Source of the DNA: JBDIAG01 sp963835085
Lineage (GTDB): Bacteria; Actinomycetota; Actinomycetes; Actinomycetales; CAWJMD01
Direction: 5' to 3'
DNA: 64,000 nucleotides
Assembly: GCA_963835085.1 (NCBI GenBank)
Contig: CAWIED010000001.1
Span: 2,666,001 to 2,730,000 of the forward strand
The first letter of the stretch is position 1. Each line of letters begins with the position of its first letter. The notes beneath the pieces were generated by a model that was given only the letters and a program-made list of their open reading frames with translations, did no database searches and was not told where the DNA came from. Below are positions 17,074-25,864 of the stretch, piece after piece. Made by a program: the position numbers and the translations under genes.

Positions 17074-17441
17074 GGTGGAGGTGGGGGGAATCGAACCCCC
17101 GTCCGTCGTCGTACCCCTAGGGCTTCTCCGGGTGCAGCTCGATCTCACGGTCTCTCATCCCCAGCGGTCTCTCGAGCACGCCGCTGCCAGGCTCAGTCGT
17201 CTAAGTGTGTTGCGGCCGCCGACGACGAACGACCGCAACATTGGCTCTCTAGTCGACGCCAGCTACCGGGCCGAGAGCACTCCCGGGCTGACGGACTTCA
17301 GGCCTCGCTCAGGCGGCGAGGGCGAAGTCGGTGCGCTTGGAATCGGCACCTATTGGTTTGCGGAGGGCGTTAACGAGATAACCCCGCGTCCTCGACCCGC
17401 TTCCCCTAGTTCGACATCCAACGTCGAAACCTGTCACCCCC
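17074..17441 (-). ncRNA. ssrA: Transfer-messenger RNA (tmRNA)
   Basis: On the minus strand the 5' end GGGGGTGACAGGTTTCGAC begins at about 17441 and pairs with CACCTCC near the 3' end (17077-17083). The T arm GGGGGTTCGATTCCCCC precedes it, so the tRNA-like acceptor end is complete. The internal tag frame (17309-17347) starts at a GCC resume codon and encodes ADSKRTDFALAA before TGA, which closely resembles propionibacterial tags. Encoded 3' CCA is not evident (discriminator A followed by CCC). It rescues stalled ribosomes with SmpB, whose gene is at 21932-22405. The 3' base is uncertain by a few positions. Confidence 0.95.
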
Positions 17442-17530
17442 TGTTGAGTTATCAACCGCCCGTGCTCGCTACCGAGAATCACCGGCGGGCCAAACATCCG
17501 ACCGCAGCCGAACCTCTTAAGACTACTCGC

Positions 17531-19462
17531 TCAACGACGCACGGCCGAACGAGATTCCCGGCTACCGGGCGGCGAGGCCAGCGACAGCAGACTCGCCGTG
17601 ACGGCATCGATACCGTCGATCGCCTCGTAGAGCTCCTGACGCGGCACCGCGCGCGAGCCGTACAGGTGCTGCTCGGCCAGGTCGAGCTCATCACCGAGCT
17701 GGGGCAGGATGCGCGCGGTATCGGCGACGGTCTGGCCCCGCACCAGCGGCACACCCGCCACCCGCATCGCCTCTCCCAGCCGGCGCAGGGCCAGCACCAT
17801 CGGGTCCGAGGGCGTGATCGCAGAGCGCGGCACGAGCACCCTGCGGCGACGCCGCAGCACCACGAACACCGTGATCACCAGGCCCAACAGCAGCACAGCA
17901 CCGAGCAGTTGCTGCACCCACTGCCGCTTCAACACATCGCTCCACGGCGACGAGCCGGTCGCCGCAGGGGTGGGGTCGCTGGTGAGCCAGCCCCGGGCGG
18001 GCTCGTAGACCTCCACCCAGGCGTGCGCGTCCTGCCCGGTCAAGGTGCGGACGTCGCCGCTCACCTCGCCGCCGGCGAAACCCGTTGCCAGCCGGGCCGG
18101 TACACCCAAGCTCCGGAGCAACACGACCTCGGCCGAAGCGAAGTGCTCGCAGAAACCGGTGCGGGAGTCGAAGAGAAAGTAGTCGACGCTGTCGCGCCCG
18201 GGCGGCGCGATCGGAGCTTGGAGGTCGTACGTGTACTCCCCGGACGTCAGGTAGGCCTCGATCCGCCGGCTGATCTGCACCGGGTCTGTGCGGCCGCCCG
18301 CCAGCCGCTTGGCGAGCGCGCGGGTGCGCGTGGTCACTGATGGGGGCAGCGTCGTCCAGGCCGCCTGGGACGGGTCGTCCACCCCCTGGCCCGGCAGCCC
18401 GGCCCCGGAGTCGAGGCTGCCGTAGCTCGGCGACGTCACCTCGTAGGGCGCGGCATTGCCGCGCACGAGCAGGAAGTTGCGGGCCCGGATGACCCCACTG
18501 GCCGGGTCGACGGCAACCACCGAGCCGGGCGCCAGAAGCACGCCGCGGTAGCCCACCAGCGGGGTCACCCGGTAGCTGCGCTCGGTGCCGGATGCCGGCC
18601 ACAACGTATCGGGCGCAATACCGGCGCCCAGCACCCGCGACGTCGACCAGCTGCGCCCGTCGTAGCTGTCGAGCACGTTCATCCGCCAGTGCGCGGGGCT
18701 GTTCGCCGGCACCTGCGCCACCTCGGTGGCAGGCAGCTGGCCGCGTCGGTCGAGGTCGAGATCGCCACCGGTGTAGAGGTCGGACGTCCGCGGTGCGCCG
18801 GTCGCAGCGCCCACTTGCGAGCCACTGGCAGCACCCAGCCCGGCCACCGGTCGGTAGCCGCTCGGCTGGGGAGTCACCAGGTAGCCGGCGAGGGCTAGCA
18901 CGACGACCACCCCCACCGGGCCTGCCGTCTGCCGGACGACACCGGTGAACGCCCACTCTCGTCGGCCACTGTCATTGCGGGCGGCGACGATTCCCGGGCC
19001 GGCGCTGAGTCCCAGCCGGGCGAGCACCACGAGGGCTGCCACTGCCAGGGCCCACGACGCCAAGACCACCGCGGCCACGCCGGGTGCCGGATCGGCCACG
19101 AGGCACAGCAGGCCCGCGGCCGCAGCGACGACGACCGCCAGGCGGTGTGCGCGCACGACGTCGGCCCGCAACTGCAGGCCGAGCAGGCTCACTCCGGTGG
19201 TGACGGCCGCAGCCAGCACGCTGTCCGAGGTGGCGAACGAGACGATCATTCCGGCGCACACGCCACCGAGCAGCAGGGCGACCCCGCAACTGGCCCTGAC
19301 CTGGGTGGGCAGGGCCAGGGTCAACTCCACGGCCAGCAGCACCACAGCGCCCAGGCCAAGCAGAGCGAGCGCAGGCGCGACGGCCAGTCCCAGCCCGGCC
19401 GTGCTGAGCACCACCAGCGCAGTGGTCAGAGCGGCCGCGACGATCCGCGGCGAGCGGCTCAC
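17531..19462 (-). CDS. Transglutaminase-like membrane protein (TgpA type, DUF3488)
   Basis: A 643-residue protein. Residues ~1-210 hold about six hydrophobic helices (DUF3488/TgpA N-terminal region). An extracytoplasmic transglutaminase-like domain follows, with the catalytic Cys in RTGFCEHFASA, His in GQDAHAWVEVY and Asp in TSDPTPAATG. A final helix (LLGAVLLLGLVITVFVV) precedes a cytosolic C-terminal tail. It overlaps the upstream DUF58 gene by 4 bases, and MoxR is next, the standard MoxR-DUF58-transglutaminase operon. The operon is thought to act in envelope protein maturation or cross-linking; substrates are unknown. Start at 19462 sits in the ATGA overlap. Confidence 0.92.
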   Translation of the reverse strand: MSRSPRIVAAALTTALVVLSTAGLGLAVAPALALLGLGAVVLLAVELTLALPTQVRASCGVALLLGGVCAGMIVSFATSDSVLAAAVTTGVSLLGLQLRADVVRAHRLAVVVAAAAGLLCLVADPAPGVAAVVLASWALAVAALVVLARLGLSAGPGIVAARNDSGRREWAFTGVVRQTAGPVGVVVVLALAGYLVTPQPSGYRPVAGLGAASGSQVGAATGAPRTSDLYTGGDLDLDRRGQLPATEVAQVPANSPAHWRMNVLDSYDGRSWSTSRVLGAGIAPDTLWPASGTERSYRVTPLVGYRGVLLAPGSVVAVDPASGVIRARNFLLVRGNAAPYEVTSPSYGSLDSGAGLPGQGVDDPSQAAWTTLPPSVTTRTRALAKRLAGGRTDPVQISRRIEAYLTSGEYTYDLQAPIAPPGRDSVDYFLFDSRTGFCEHFASAEVVLLRSLGVPARLATGFAGGEVSGDVRTLTGQDAHAWVEVYEPARGWLTSDPTPAATGSSPWSDVLKRQWVQQLLGAVLLLGLVITVFVVLRRRRRVLVPRSAITPSDPMVLALRRLGEAMRVAGVPLVRGQTVADTARILPQLGDELDLAEQHLYGSRAVPRQELYEAIDGIDAVTASLLSLASPPGSRESRSAVRR

Positions 19463-20754
19463 GTCCGACCCCTCACCGGCTGGATGGGCTGGTTCCCGTC
19501 GGCCACCGGGATGGAGCCGGCGATCAACAACTCGACTCCGGTGAGCGGATCGAGCAGCTTCACCGAGCGCGCCAACGACGTCAGCCAGGCCGAGTCCAGC
19601 TCATCACCCACGACGACCCACACCGCGTCGGCACCCGAGGTGGCACGCAGCCGGCCGCTCACCAGGGCGACATTGGGCAGAGTCAACAAGACCGGATTGG
19701 CCCGGGCAGACAGGCGCGGCCAGGCTCGCACCAAGCCACGGGGAGCCGGCACCGCGCCCTTCCTAGGCACCGAGCCCTGGACAGGCATCGAACCCTTCAT
19801 CGACACCGCGCCCCGGACAGGCACCGAGCCCTTCATCGACACCGCGCGCTTCCCGGGAACGCTCTGAACACGGCGGGGCTCGACTTCGGGACCGATCCGG
19901 GCGAGCCAGTCGAGCAGCGCAGTGGGCGAGAGCGTGGGGGCGCTCAACACCCCTCGCGAGGACGCCCACAGCACCCGCACATCGGCGCCTTCCGCCAGGG
20001 CAACGGTGAGGGTGCTCGCGAGCACCGACAGCGCGCGCTCGGCATCGTGACCGAGCCGATCCCCCACGATCAGCGCATGGACGGCGGCTGCTCGCGGCTC
20101 CCGCCGGTCGGCCACCACCAACTCACCGGTGCGAGCGGTCGCCCGCCAGTCCACGGCGCGCCGGGCATCTCCGGGCAGCCACTGCCGAGCGCCGGCCACA
20201 TCGAGCCCCTCGCGCCGTCCCAGGTCGCGAGAGCCATCGCCGGCCAGATGTCGGTGCGCCAACGCCCGCGCGGTGGCCGGGTGCACGATGACCTGGCCAG
20301 GCACCTGCACGCTGGCGCGATGCCGGCGCACGTCGAGGGGGTCGGCGCTAAGGACGACGGCCTCGCTGACGTCCGTCACGCCGCGCCGGCGAGCCGGCCG
20401 CCGCACGTAGGCGGTGGCCGTCTCCCCCGGCAGCAGCCCGGGGCACCAGAGGAGCACATCGGCCAGCCCCGGCGTGCTCAGCAGCACCTGGGCCCCGCTC
20501 AGCCGGTGAGGGCCGGTGTTGCGGAACTGCACCGCCTGGTCGACCGCCTCGTCCACGGCGGTACGGGTCACGTCCGGCAGTCGTACGTCGAGGCCGTCGT
20601 GGCGAGGCACGGCCATGGCGACAATGGGGACGGCCAGCAGCGCGCCGACCGCCAGGTAGAGCTCCCGCGAGCCCACGAGCTGACCCAGGATCGCAACGAT
20701 AACGGCGAGCAGTGGACACACCGTGAAGGCCAGCGACCGGTTGTGAGGGTTCAC
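19459..20754 (-). CDS. DUF58 domain-containing protein with an internal repeat insert
   Basis: A 431-residue protein with two N-terminal membrane helices (about 7-45), then the DUF58 domain (DVAGARQWLPGDARRAVDWRATARTGEL, the conserved GD.R.IDW.. block) and a vWA-like C-terminal part. Between about residues 298 and 335 is a run of near repeats, RAVSMKGSVPVRGAVSMKGS and so on, encoded by 19745-19860, that is not part of the family. It lies between MoxR and transglutaminase genes and overlaps the latter by 4 bases. The protein likely works with the MoxR ATPase on envelope components (family knowledge). Confidence 0.9.
   Translation of the reverse strand: MNPHNRSLAFTVCPLLAVIVAILGQLVGSRELYLAVGALLAVPIVAMAVPRHDGLDVRLPDVTRTAVDEAVDQAVQFRNTGPHRLSGAQVLLSTPGLADVLLWCPGLLPGETATAYVRRPARRRGVTDVSEAVVLSADPLDVRRHRASVQVPGQVIVHPATARALAHRHLAGDGSRDLGRREGLDVAGARQWLPGDARRAVDWRATARTGELVVADRREPRAAAVHALIVGDRLGHDAERALSVLASTLTVALAEGADVRVLWASSRGVLSAPTLSPTALLDWLARIGPEVEPRRVQSVPGKRAVSMKGSVPVRGAVSMKGSMPVQGSVPRKGAVPAPRGLVRAWPRLSARANPVLLTLPNVALVSGRLRATSGADAVWVVVGDELDSAWLTSLARSVKLLDPLTGVELLIAGSIPVADGNQPIQPVRGRT
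19745..19860 (-). repeat. In-frame tandem repeat within the DUF58 gene
   Basis: About three diverged copies of a 36-base unit encoding G-A-V-S-M-K-G-S-V/M-P-V-R/Q. Periodicity is a multiple of three, so the frame is kept. The repeat adds roughly 35 basic, flexible residues to a C-terminal part of DUF58 that is normally compact. Confidence 0.75.
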
Positions 20755-20757
20755 CGT

Positions 20758-21735
20758 CTACTCGATCGGCACCGTGGCGGCCTGCACGATCCGAGCCATT
20801 GCCAGCTCGGCGCTCTGCTGCGAACTGGTACCGGCCAACACCAGTCGGTGGGCCAGCACGGGCACGGCCAGCTGCTTCACGTCGTCGGGGGTGACGTAGT
20901 CGCGGCCGTCGAGCAGGGCATGGGCCTGCGCAGCCCGGTTGAGCGCGATGGCGGCGCGGGTGCTTGCCCCCAGGGCGATGGCCGGGTCGCGGCGGGTGGC
21001 CAGCACCAGGTTCAACAAGTAACGCGCCACCACGTCGGAGGTGTGCACGAGCCGAGACTGGCCCTGCAACCAGGCCAAGGTGCGGGCATCGACGACGGGG
21101 CGCAGATCGTCGACAGTTGCGTGGTTCACCTGCTCGCGCAGCACCGCAAGCTCGGCCGCGACGTCGAGGGGGCCGAGCCGAAGACACATTGTGAACCGGT
21201 CGAGCTGACCCTCCGGCAGCGGAAAGGTGCCGTGCTGCTCGAGTGGATTCTGGGTGGCGACGACGAAGAACGGGGTCGGCAAGGCATGCCGTACCCCGTC
21301 GACGGTCACGAAGTGCTCGTCCAACACCTCCATGAAGGCCGATTGCGTCCGCGAGGAGGCGCGGTTCAACTCGTCCACCAGCACGATGTTGGCGAACACC
21401 GGCCCGGGCACGAACTCGAATCTGCCGTCGGTGGGCCGCCACACGGACGAGCCGATGATATCGGCGGGCAACATGTCGGCGGTGGCCTGCACCCGGCCGA
21501 ACGCGGCATCTGCCGAGCGCGCGAACGCCCGGGCCAACGTCGTCTTGCCGCTGCCAGGAACGTCTTCGAGCAACACATGACCGCCGCTGAGCAATGCGCA
21601 GGTCATCAGCCGGACGACGTCCTGACGACCTCGCACGACTGCACACACCGACTGCATCAGCGCGTCGAGGTGCGCGCCGGCGCGTTGGGTGTCGACGACG
21701 TCCATCCCGAGCGGACGCGAAACTGCTTGAGTCAC
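20758..21735 (-). CDS. MoxR family AAA+ ATPase
   Basis: A 325-residue ATPase: Walker A GGHVLLEDVPGSGKTTLARA (about 50-68), Walker B NIVLVDELNRAS (about 112-123), sensor FFVVATQNPLEQHGTFPLPEGQLDRF and the C-terminal lid DYVTPDDVKQLAVPVLAHR. MoxR proteins act as chaperones that insert cofactors or assemble protein complexes. It is the first gene of the MoxR-DUF58-transglutaminase operon, with 4-base spacing to DUF58. The 196-bp gap upstream, shared with divergent smpB, must contain both promoters. Confidence 0.95.
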   Translation of the reverse strand: MTQAVSRPLGMDVVDTQRAGAHLDALMQSVCAVVRGRQDVVRLMTCALLSGGHVLLEDVPGSGKTTLARAFARSADAAFGRVQATADMLPADIIGSSVWRPTDGRFEFVPGPVFANIVLVDELNRASSRTQSAFMEVLDEHFVTVDGVRHALPTPFFVVATQNPLEQHGTFPLPEGQLDRFTMCLRLGPLDVAAELAVLREQVNHATVDDLRPVVDARTLAWLQGQSRLVHTSDVVARYLLNLVLATRRDPAIALGASTRAAIALNRAAQAHALLDGRDYVTPDDVKQLAVPVLAHRLVLAGTSSQQSAELAMARIVQAATVPIE

Positions 21736-21931
21736 AGCTGAAGATCGACCCGTCGATCAGCGGGCTATAGATGCCAAGTGGGTGATCGTCGTCATCGGTA
21801 AGCGACAGTGAAATAGGACCAATCGCAGGTGTCGGCGCGACCGCTCACCCGCCGGTTGGCATCTGCTGGGCCTACGGTCGCTGTGCGATATCACGTTGGG
21901 TAGATCAGGTGGCTGCTCGTAGAATCGAACG

Positions 21932-22405
21932 ATGCCCAGAGAGCAAGGCCGCAAGGTGATCGCGACGAATCGCAAGGCCCGCCACGATTACCACATCGAC
22001 GACGTGTACGAGGCCGGCCTCGTGCTCACCGGCACCGAGGTCAAGGCTCTGCGGATGGGCCGTGCCCAACTGGTCGACGGCTACGTCGACATCGACCGTG
22101 GCGAGGCGTGGCTCGAGGCCGTGCACATCCCGGAGTACACCCAAGGCACCTGGACGAACCACACCCCGCGCCGCAAGCGCAAGCTGCTGCTGCACCGGGA
22201 AGAGATCGACAAGCTCGGCATGAAGTCGAAGGACAAGGGCTACACGATCATCCCGCTGCAGCTGTACTTCTCCGACGGCCGCGCCAAGGTCGAGATCGCG
22301 CTCGCCCGGGGCAAGAAGGAATACGACAAGAGGCATGCGCTGCGCGAGCGCCAAGACCGCCGCGAGGCTGAGCGGGCCATCTCGGCAAGGGCGAACCGCG
22401 AATAG
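21932..22405 (+). CDS. smpB: SsrA-binding protein SmpB
   Basis: A 157-residue OB-fold RNA-binding protein: VIATNRKARHDYHIDDVYEA, GLVLTGTEVKALR, VHIPEYTQGTWTNHTPRRKRKLLLH, and a basic C-terminal tail ending RQDRREAERAISARANRE, which inserts in the ribosomal A/P path. It binds the tRNA-like part of tmRNA, encoded 4.5 kb to the left. In many actinobacteria smpB follows ftsX on the same strand; here it is inverted and converges on ftsX with 20 bp between stops. Confidence 0.97.
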   Translation: MPREQGRKVIATNRKARHDYHIDDVYEAGLVLTGTEVKALRMGRAQLVDGYVDIDRGEAWLEAVHIPEYTQGTWTNHTPRRKRKLLLHREEIDKLGMKSKDKGYTIIPLQLYFSDGRAKVEIALARGKKEYDKRHALRERQDRREAERAISARANRE

Positions 22406-22425
22406 CTCGCGGTGGCCGGGATCGC

Positions 22426-23340
22426 CTACACCTTCAGGTAACGCGCCAGCGAAAGCAGCGACGAGACACCGGCCATGACCACGCCCACCACAAAGAGCAG
22501 CGGCGCCACCAGCCAGACCTGATTGACCTGGATGTAGGAGAAGATCGGCAACTCGACGGAGAGGAATCCGTCGACGAAGAAGTGCACGAAGGCCCACAGG
22601 CCGCCCACGGCGAGGGCGGCGCCGATCGCCACCGCGATGATTCCCTCGAGCATGAAGGGCAACTGCACGAGGATGTTCGAAGCTCCCACCAGGCGCATGA
22701 TTCCCACTTCGCGGCGACGGTTGATGGCCGCCAGCCGAATCGTGGTGGCCACCAGCAGCCCTGCTGCCACGAGCATGAGCGAGGCCAGGATCACCGATCC
22801 CACGGTCAAATAGTTGAGAATCCGGAAGAACTTGTCGAGCAGCTCACGTTGATCGACCACCTCATCCACGCCGTCGCGGCCGGTGAAGTACTGCGAGACC
22901 ACCTGGTACTTCTCGGGATTCTTGAGCTTGACCCGGAATGACTCGGGCATCTGGTCGGCCGTGACGTTTTTCGACACCGCGTCGTCGGGGAACTGCTGCT
23001 TGAACCGTTTGAACGCATCTTGCTTCGACTCGAAATACACCCGCTCGACATACGGCGCCAACGCCGGAGATGCGAGGTCTTTGCGCACCTGTTCCTTGGT
23101 GGCCTCAGTGGCGGCGCCGGCCGCACACGTGGGTTCCACGCTGCCGGGTGAGCACAGGAAGATCGAGACCTGCACGCGGTCGTACCAATAGTCCTTGACG
23201 GTCGAGATCTGCTTCTGCAGCAACATCGCGCCGCCCACGAAGGACAGCGACACGAACGTCACGATCACCACCGAGACTGCCATCGGGATGTTGCGGCGCA
23301 GCCCGATCCACACCTCGTTGAGGATGAATCGAAGTCGCAT
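22426..23340 (-). CDS. ftsX: Cell division protein FtsX (permease-like)
   Basis: A 304-residue membrane protein: TM1 at about 21-43 (MAVSVVIVTFVSLSFVGGAML), a ~130-residue extracytoplasmic loop with the actinobacterial region (two Cys, LCSPGSVEPTCAAG), then TM2-TM4 from about residue 175 onward within the FtsX core (AINRRREVGIMRLVGASN). With FtsE it forms the complex that activates septal peptidoglycan hydrolases. It lies 53 bp downstream of ftsE on the same strand. Confidence 0.95.
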   Translation of the reverse strand: MRLRFILNEVWIGLRRNIPMAVSVVIVTFVSLSFVGGAMLLQKQISTVKDYWYDRVQVSIFLCSPGSVEPTCAAGAATEATKEQVRKDLASPALAPYVERVYFESKQDAFKRFKQQFPDDAVSKNVTADQMPESFRVKLKNPEKYQVVSQYFTGRDGVDEVVDQRELLDKFFRILNYLTVGSVILASLMLVAAGLLVATTIRLAAINRRREVGIMRLVGASNILVQLPFMLEGIIAVAIGAALAVGGLWAFVHFFVDGFLSVELPIFSYIQVNQVWLVAPLLFVVGVVMAGVSSLLSLARYLKV

Positions 23341-23393
23341 GATGTGAAACCTCTCGAACGTCTCGTGCGTGGATTGGGGCGGTGCGGGAAGGG

Positions 23394-24455
23394 TCAGTGG
23401 TTGCGGCGGGCGAAGATGCCCCGCGGGCGGGGTGGCTTCGAGGCTTGGACTGCCTCGGTCGCGGGCTGCTCTGGTGTGCTTGTCTCCGGCTTGCTTGTCT
23501 GAGACTTATCCGGTTCGGACTTAATCAACTCGGACTTGCCCGGCTCAGGCTTGCTCAATTCAGGCTTGCTCGGCTCAGGCTTGCTCGGCTCAGGCTTGCT
23601 CGGCGCGGGGCCGTCTAATACACCTGGATCGCTCGGCTCGAGCACACCGAGCACAACCGTCTCGCTCGGCTCGGACGATGCGGGGCCGGACGGCTCGGCG
23701 ACAGTCGCAGTGAGCAGCGTCGCGTCGAGTCCGGACGGCGGGTCGTCGTCGATCCGGATCACCGGAATCGAGGTGGTGACGTACGCGCCTCCGGCCTCGT
23801 CGCGGATCACCCGGCCCTCGTCGAGCTCCACCACGCGACGCCGGACCTCGTCGACGAGCACCATGTCGTGAGTGGCCATGACGATCGTGGTGCCGGTGTC
23901 GTTGATGCGGCCCAGCACGCGCATGATGCCGCGGCTCGTGGTGGGATCGAGGTTTCCCGTCGGCTCGTCGGCCAGCAGGATCGCAGGCCGGTTGACGAAG
24001 GCCCGCGCGATCGCGACCCGCTGCTGCTCGCCGCCGGAGAGCTCGTGCGGCAGCCGGCGCTCCTTGCCTTGCAGACCCACCATCTCCAAGGTCTGGGGCA
24101 CGGTCTGGACGATGACTGCCCGCGAGCGACCCAGCACCTCCAACGCGAACGCGACGTTCTCGAAGACCGTCTTGTTGGGCAGCAGCCGGAAGTCCTGGAA
24201 GACCGCCCCCATCTGGCGACGCAGGTGCGGCACCTTCCACGAGGAGAGTTGCGCAACATCCTTGCCGGCTACGAGAACACGCCCCGAGGTGGCCTTGTGC
24301 TCGCGTAGAACGAGCTGCAGAAACGTGGACTTGCCCGACCCGGACGCCCCTACGAGGTAGACGAACTCCCCTCGCTCGATCTCGAGGTTCACCGACTCGA
24401 GCGCCGCTGCGGAAGTGTCGTCATAGACCTTGGCGACGTTCTCGAAGCGAATCAC
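23394..24455 (-). CDS. ftsE: Cell division ATP-binding protein FtsE with a repetitive C-terminal tail
   Basis: A 353-residue ABC ATPase. Walker A GASGSGKST is at 36-44; HELSGGEQQRVAIARAF is the signature; Walker B ILLADEPTGNLDP follows. Typical FtsE ends near residue 230; here ~120 extra residues follow, Ser/Pro/Glu/Lys-rich and ending in pentads such as SKPEP, KPELS and KPETS, then a basic end (RPRGIFARRNH). The GTG start at 24455 gives the normal VIRFENV opening; the ATG at 24482 would add nine atypical residues. It partners FtsX, just downstream. The tail could be a cytosolic interaction arm (inference). Confidence 0.94.
   Translation of the reverse strand: MIRFENVAKVYDDTSAAALESVNLEIERGEFVYLVGASGSGKSTFLQLVLREHKATSGRVLVAGKDVAQLSSWKVPHLRRQMGAVFQDFRLLPNKTVFENVAFALEVLGRSRAVIVQTVPQTLEMVGLQGKERRLPHELSGGEQQRVAIARAFVNRPAILLADEPTGNLDPTTSRGIMRVLGRINDTGTTIVMATHDMVLVDEVRRRVVELDEGRVIRDEAGGAYVTTSIPVIRIDDDPPSGLDATLLTATVAEPSGPASSEPSETVVLGVLEPSDPGVLDGPAPSKPEPSKPEPSKPELSKPEPGKSELIKSEPDKSQTSKPETSTPEQPATEAVQASKPPRPRGIFARRNH
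23500..23615 (-). repeat. 15-bp tandem repeat in the ftsE tail
   Basis: Plus-strand sequence repeats GGCTTGCTCGGCTCA and close variants about six times. On the coding strand it yields Ser-Lys-Pro-Glu-Pro pentads. Frame is preserved throughout. Confidence 0.8.
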
Positions 24456-24570
24456 AGGCGTCCATCCTACGTAGTCGTCCATCGGGTGCCGTTGCGCACA
24501 GGGCTCAGGGCAAGGCCCTCCCAGTGTCGTCCCTCATGTCCCCAGGCGTGAGACAAACCGGGGCATTGCT

Positions 24571-24596
24571 GCCTAAGTCTCATCGTTTTCTTAGGC
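24571..24596. other. Small inverted repeat between prfB and ftsE
   Basis: GCCTAAG and CTTAGGC are separated by 12 bases in the 247-bp gap. It could be a weak terminator of prfB transcription or an operator; the surrounding region otherwise shows no gene. Confidence 0.4.
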
Positions 24597-24702
24597 TCGC
24601 CGGCAAATGACCACTGCGTGGCGCTTCGCCCATTTCCCGACGCGTCCTCAGTTTCGTCTGATTTCTGAGCGGGTCAACTCTCCGCGCCGAACAACGGGCG
24701 AA

Positions 24703-25818
24703 TCACCCGGCGGCGCGCTCGCTCTGTCGGCGCCACCGGATGCCCGCCTCGAGGAAGTCGTCGATGTCACCGTCGAAGACGGCCATCGGGTTGCCCACCT
24801 CGTGCTCGGTGCGCAGATCTTTGACCATCTGGTACGGGTGCAGCACGTACGAGCGCATCTGGTTGCCCCAGCTGCCGGAGTCGGCGCCCTTGAGCGCGTC
24901 GAGCTCGGCCTGCCGCTCCAGGCGGGCGCGTTCGAGCAGGCGGGCCTGCAGCACGCGCATGGCGGCAGCCTTGTTCTGCAGCTGCGACTTCTCGTTCTGA
25001 CACGAGACCACCACGCCGGTGGGGATGTGGGTGAGCCGCACCGCGGAGTCGGTGGTGTTGACGGACTGTCCACCGGGGCCCGACGAACGGTAGACGTCTA
25101 CCCGGAGGTCTTTCTCAGGGATCTCGATGTGGTCGGCCTCTTCGACCTCGGGCAGCACCTCGACCCCGGCGAACGAGGTCTGCCGCCGGCCCTGGTTGTC
25201 GAACGGAGAAATGCGCACGAGCCGATGAGTGCCCTGCTCCACCGAGAGCGTGCCGTAGGCGTACGGAGCTGAGACTTTGAACGTGGCCGACTTGATGCCG
25301 GCCTCCTCGGCGTAGGACGTGTCATAGACCTCGGCGGTGTAGCCGCGGCGCTCGGCCCAGCGCAGGTACATCCGCATCAGGATCTCGGCGAAGTCGGCGG
25401 CGTCCACACCGCCCGCCTCGGAGCGGATGGTGACCAGCGCGTTGCGTTCGTCGTACTCCCCCGAAAGCAGGGTGCGCACCTCGAGCTCGCCCAGCCCCTT
25501 CTTGATGGACGTGAGTTCCGCGTCGGCCTCGGCCAGGGTGTCGGCGTCGGACTCCTCGGTGGCGAGCTCGACGAGCACCTCGAGGTCGTCGACGCGGCTG
25601 CCCATCCGCTCGATCCGGTCGAGCTCCGACTGCGCGTGCGAGAGCTGGCTGGTCACCTTCTGCGCGGCCTCCGGGTCGTTCCACAGGTCGGGCGCACCGG
25701 CCTGCTCACTGAGCTCGCCGATCTTGGCGCGCAACGCAGGGAGATCGGTCACCTGCTCGATGGACTCGAGAGTCTGACGCAAGGCACGGATCTCAGCGGG
25801 ATAGTCGACAGCAGCCAC
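24703..25818 (-). CDS. prfB: Peptide chain release factor 2
   Basis: A 371-residue class I release factor that reads UGA and UAA. The stop-recognition SPF is in VRISPFDNQGRRQTS, and the catalytic GGQ is in YRSSGPGGQSVNTTDSAV at about 248. The GTG at 25818 gives the usual short actinobacterial N-terminus; the frame open to 25923 is an upstream extension without a ribosome site. No in-frame UGA autoregulatory frameshift is present. It heads the conserved prfB-ftsE-ftsX group. Confidence 0.95.
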   Translation of the reverse strand: MAAVDYPAEIRALRQTLESIEQVTDLPALRAKIGELSEQAGAPDLWNDPEAAQKVTSQLSHAQSELDRIERMGSRVDDLEVLVELATEESDADTLAEADAELTSIKKGLGELEVRTLLSGEYDERNALVTIRSEAGGVDAADFAEILMRMYLRWAERRGYTAEVYDTSYAEEAGIKSATFKVSAPYAYGTLSVEQGTHRLVRISPFDNQGRRQTSFAGVEVLPEVEEADHIEIPEKDLRVDVYRSSGPGGQSVNTTDSAVRLTHIPTGVVVSCQNEKSQLQNKAAAMRVLQARLLERARLERQAELDALKGADSGSWGNQMRSYVLHPYQMVKDLRTEHEVGNPMAVFDGDIDDFLEAGIRWRRQSERAAG

Positions 25819-25864
25819 GACCGTCCAGGGTAGCGCCCGCCGGGGATCAGGCCCGCGCGCGCCG

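Noticed and set aside
20047..21741. 564-codon open frame on the plus strand opposite MoxR and DUF58
   Set aside because: It mirrors two well-supported minus-strand genes, has no domain and reflects GC-rich codon bias.
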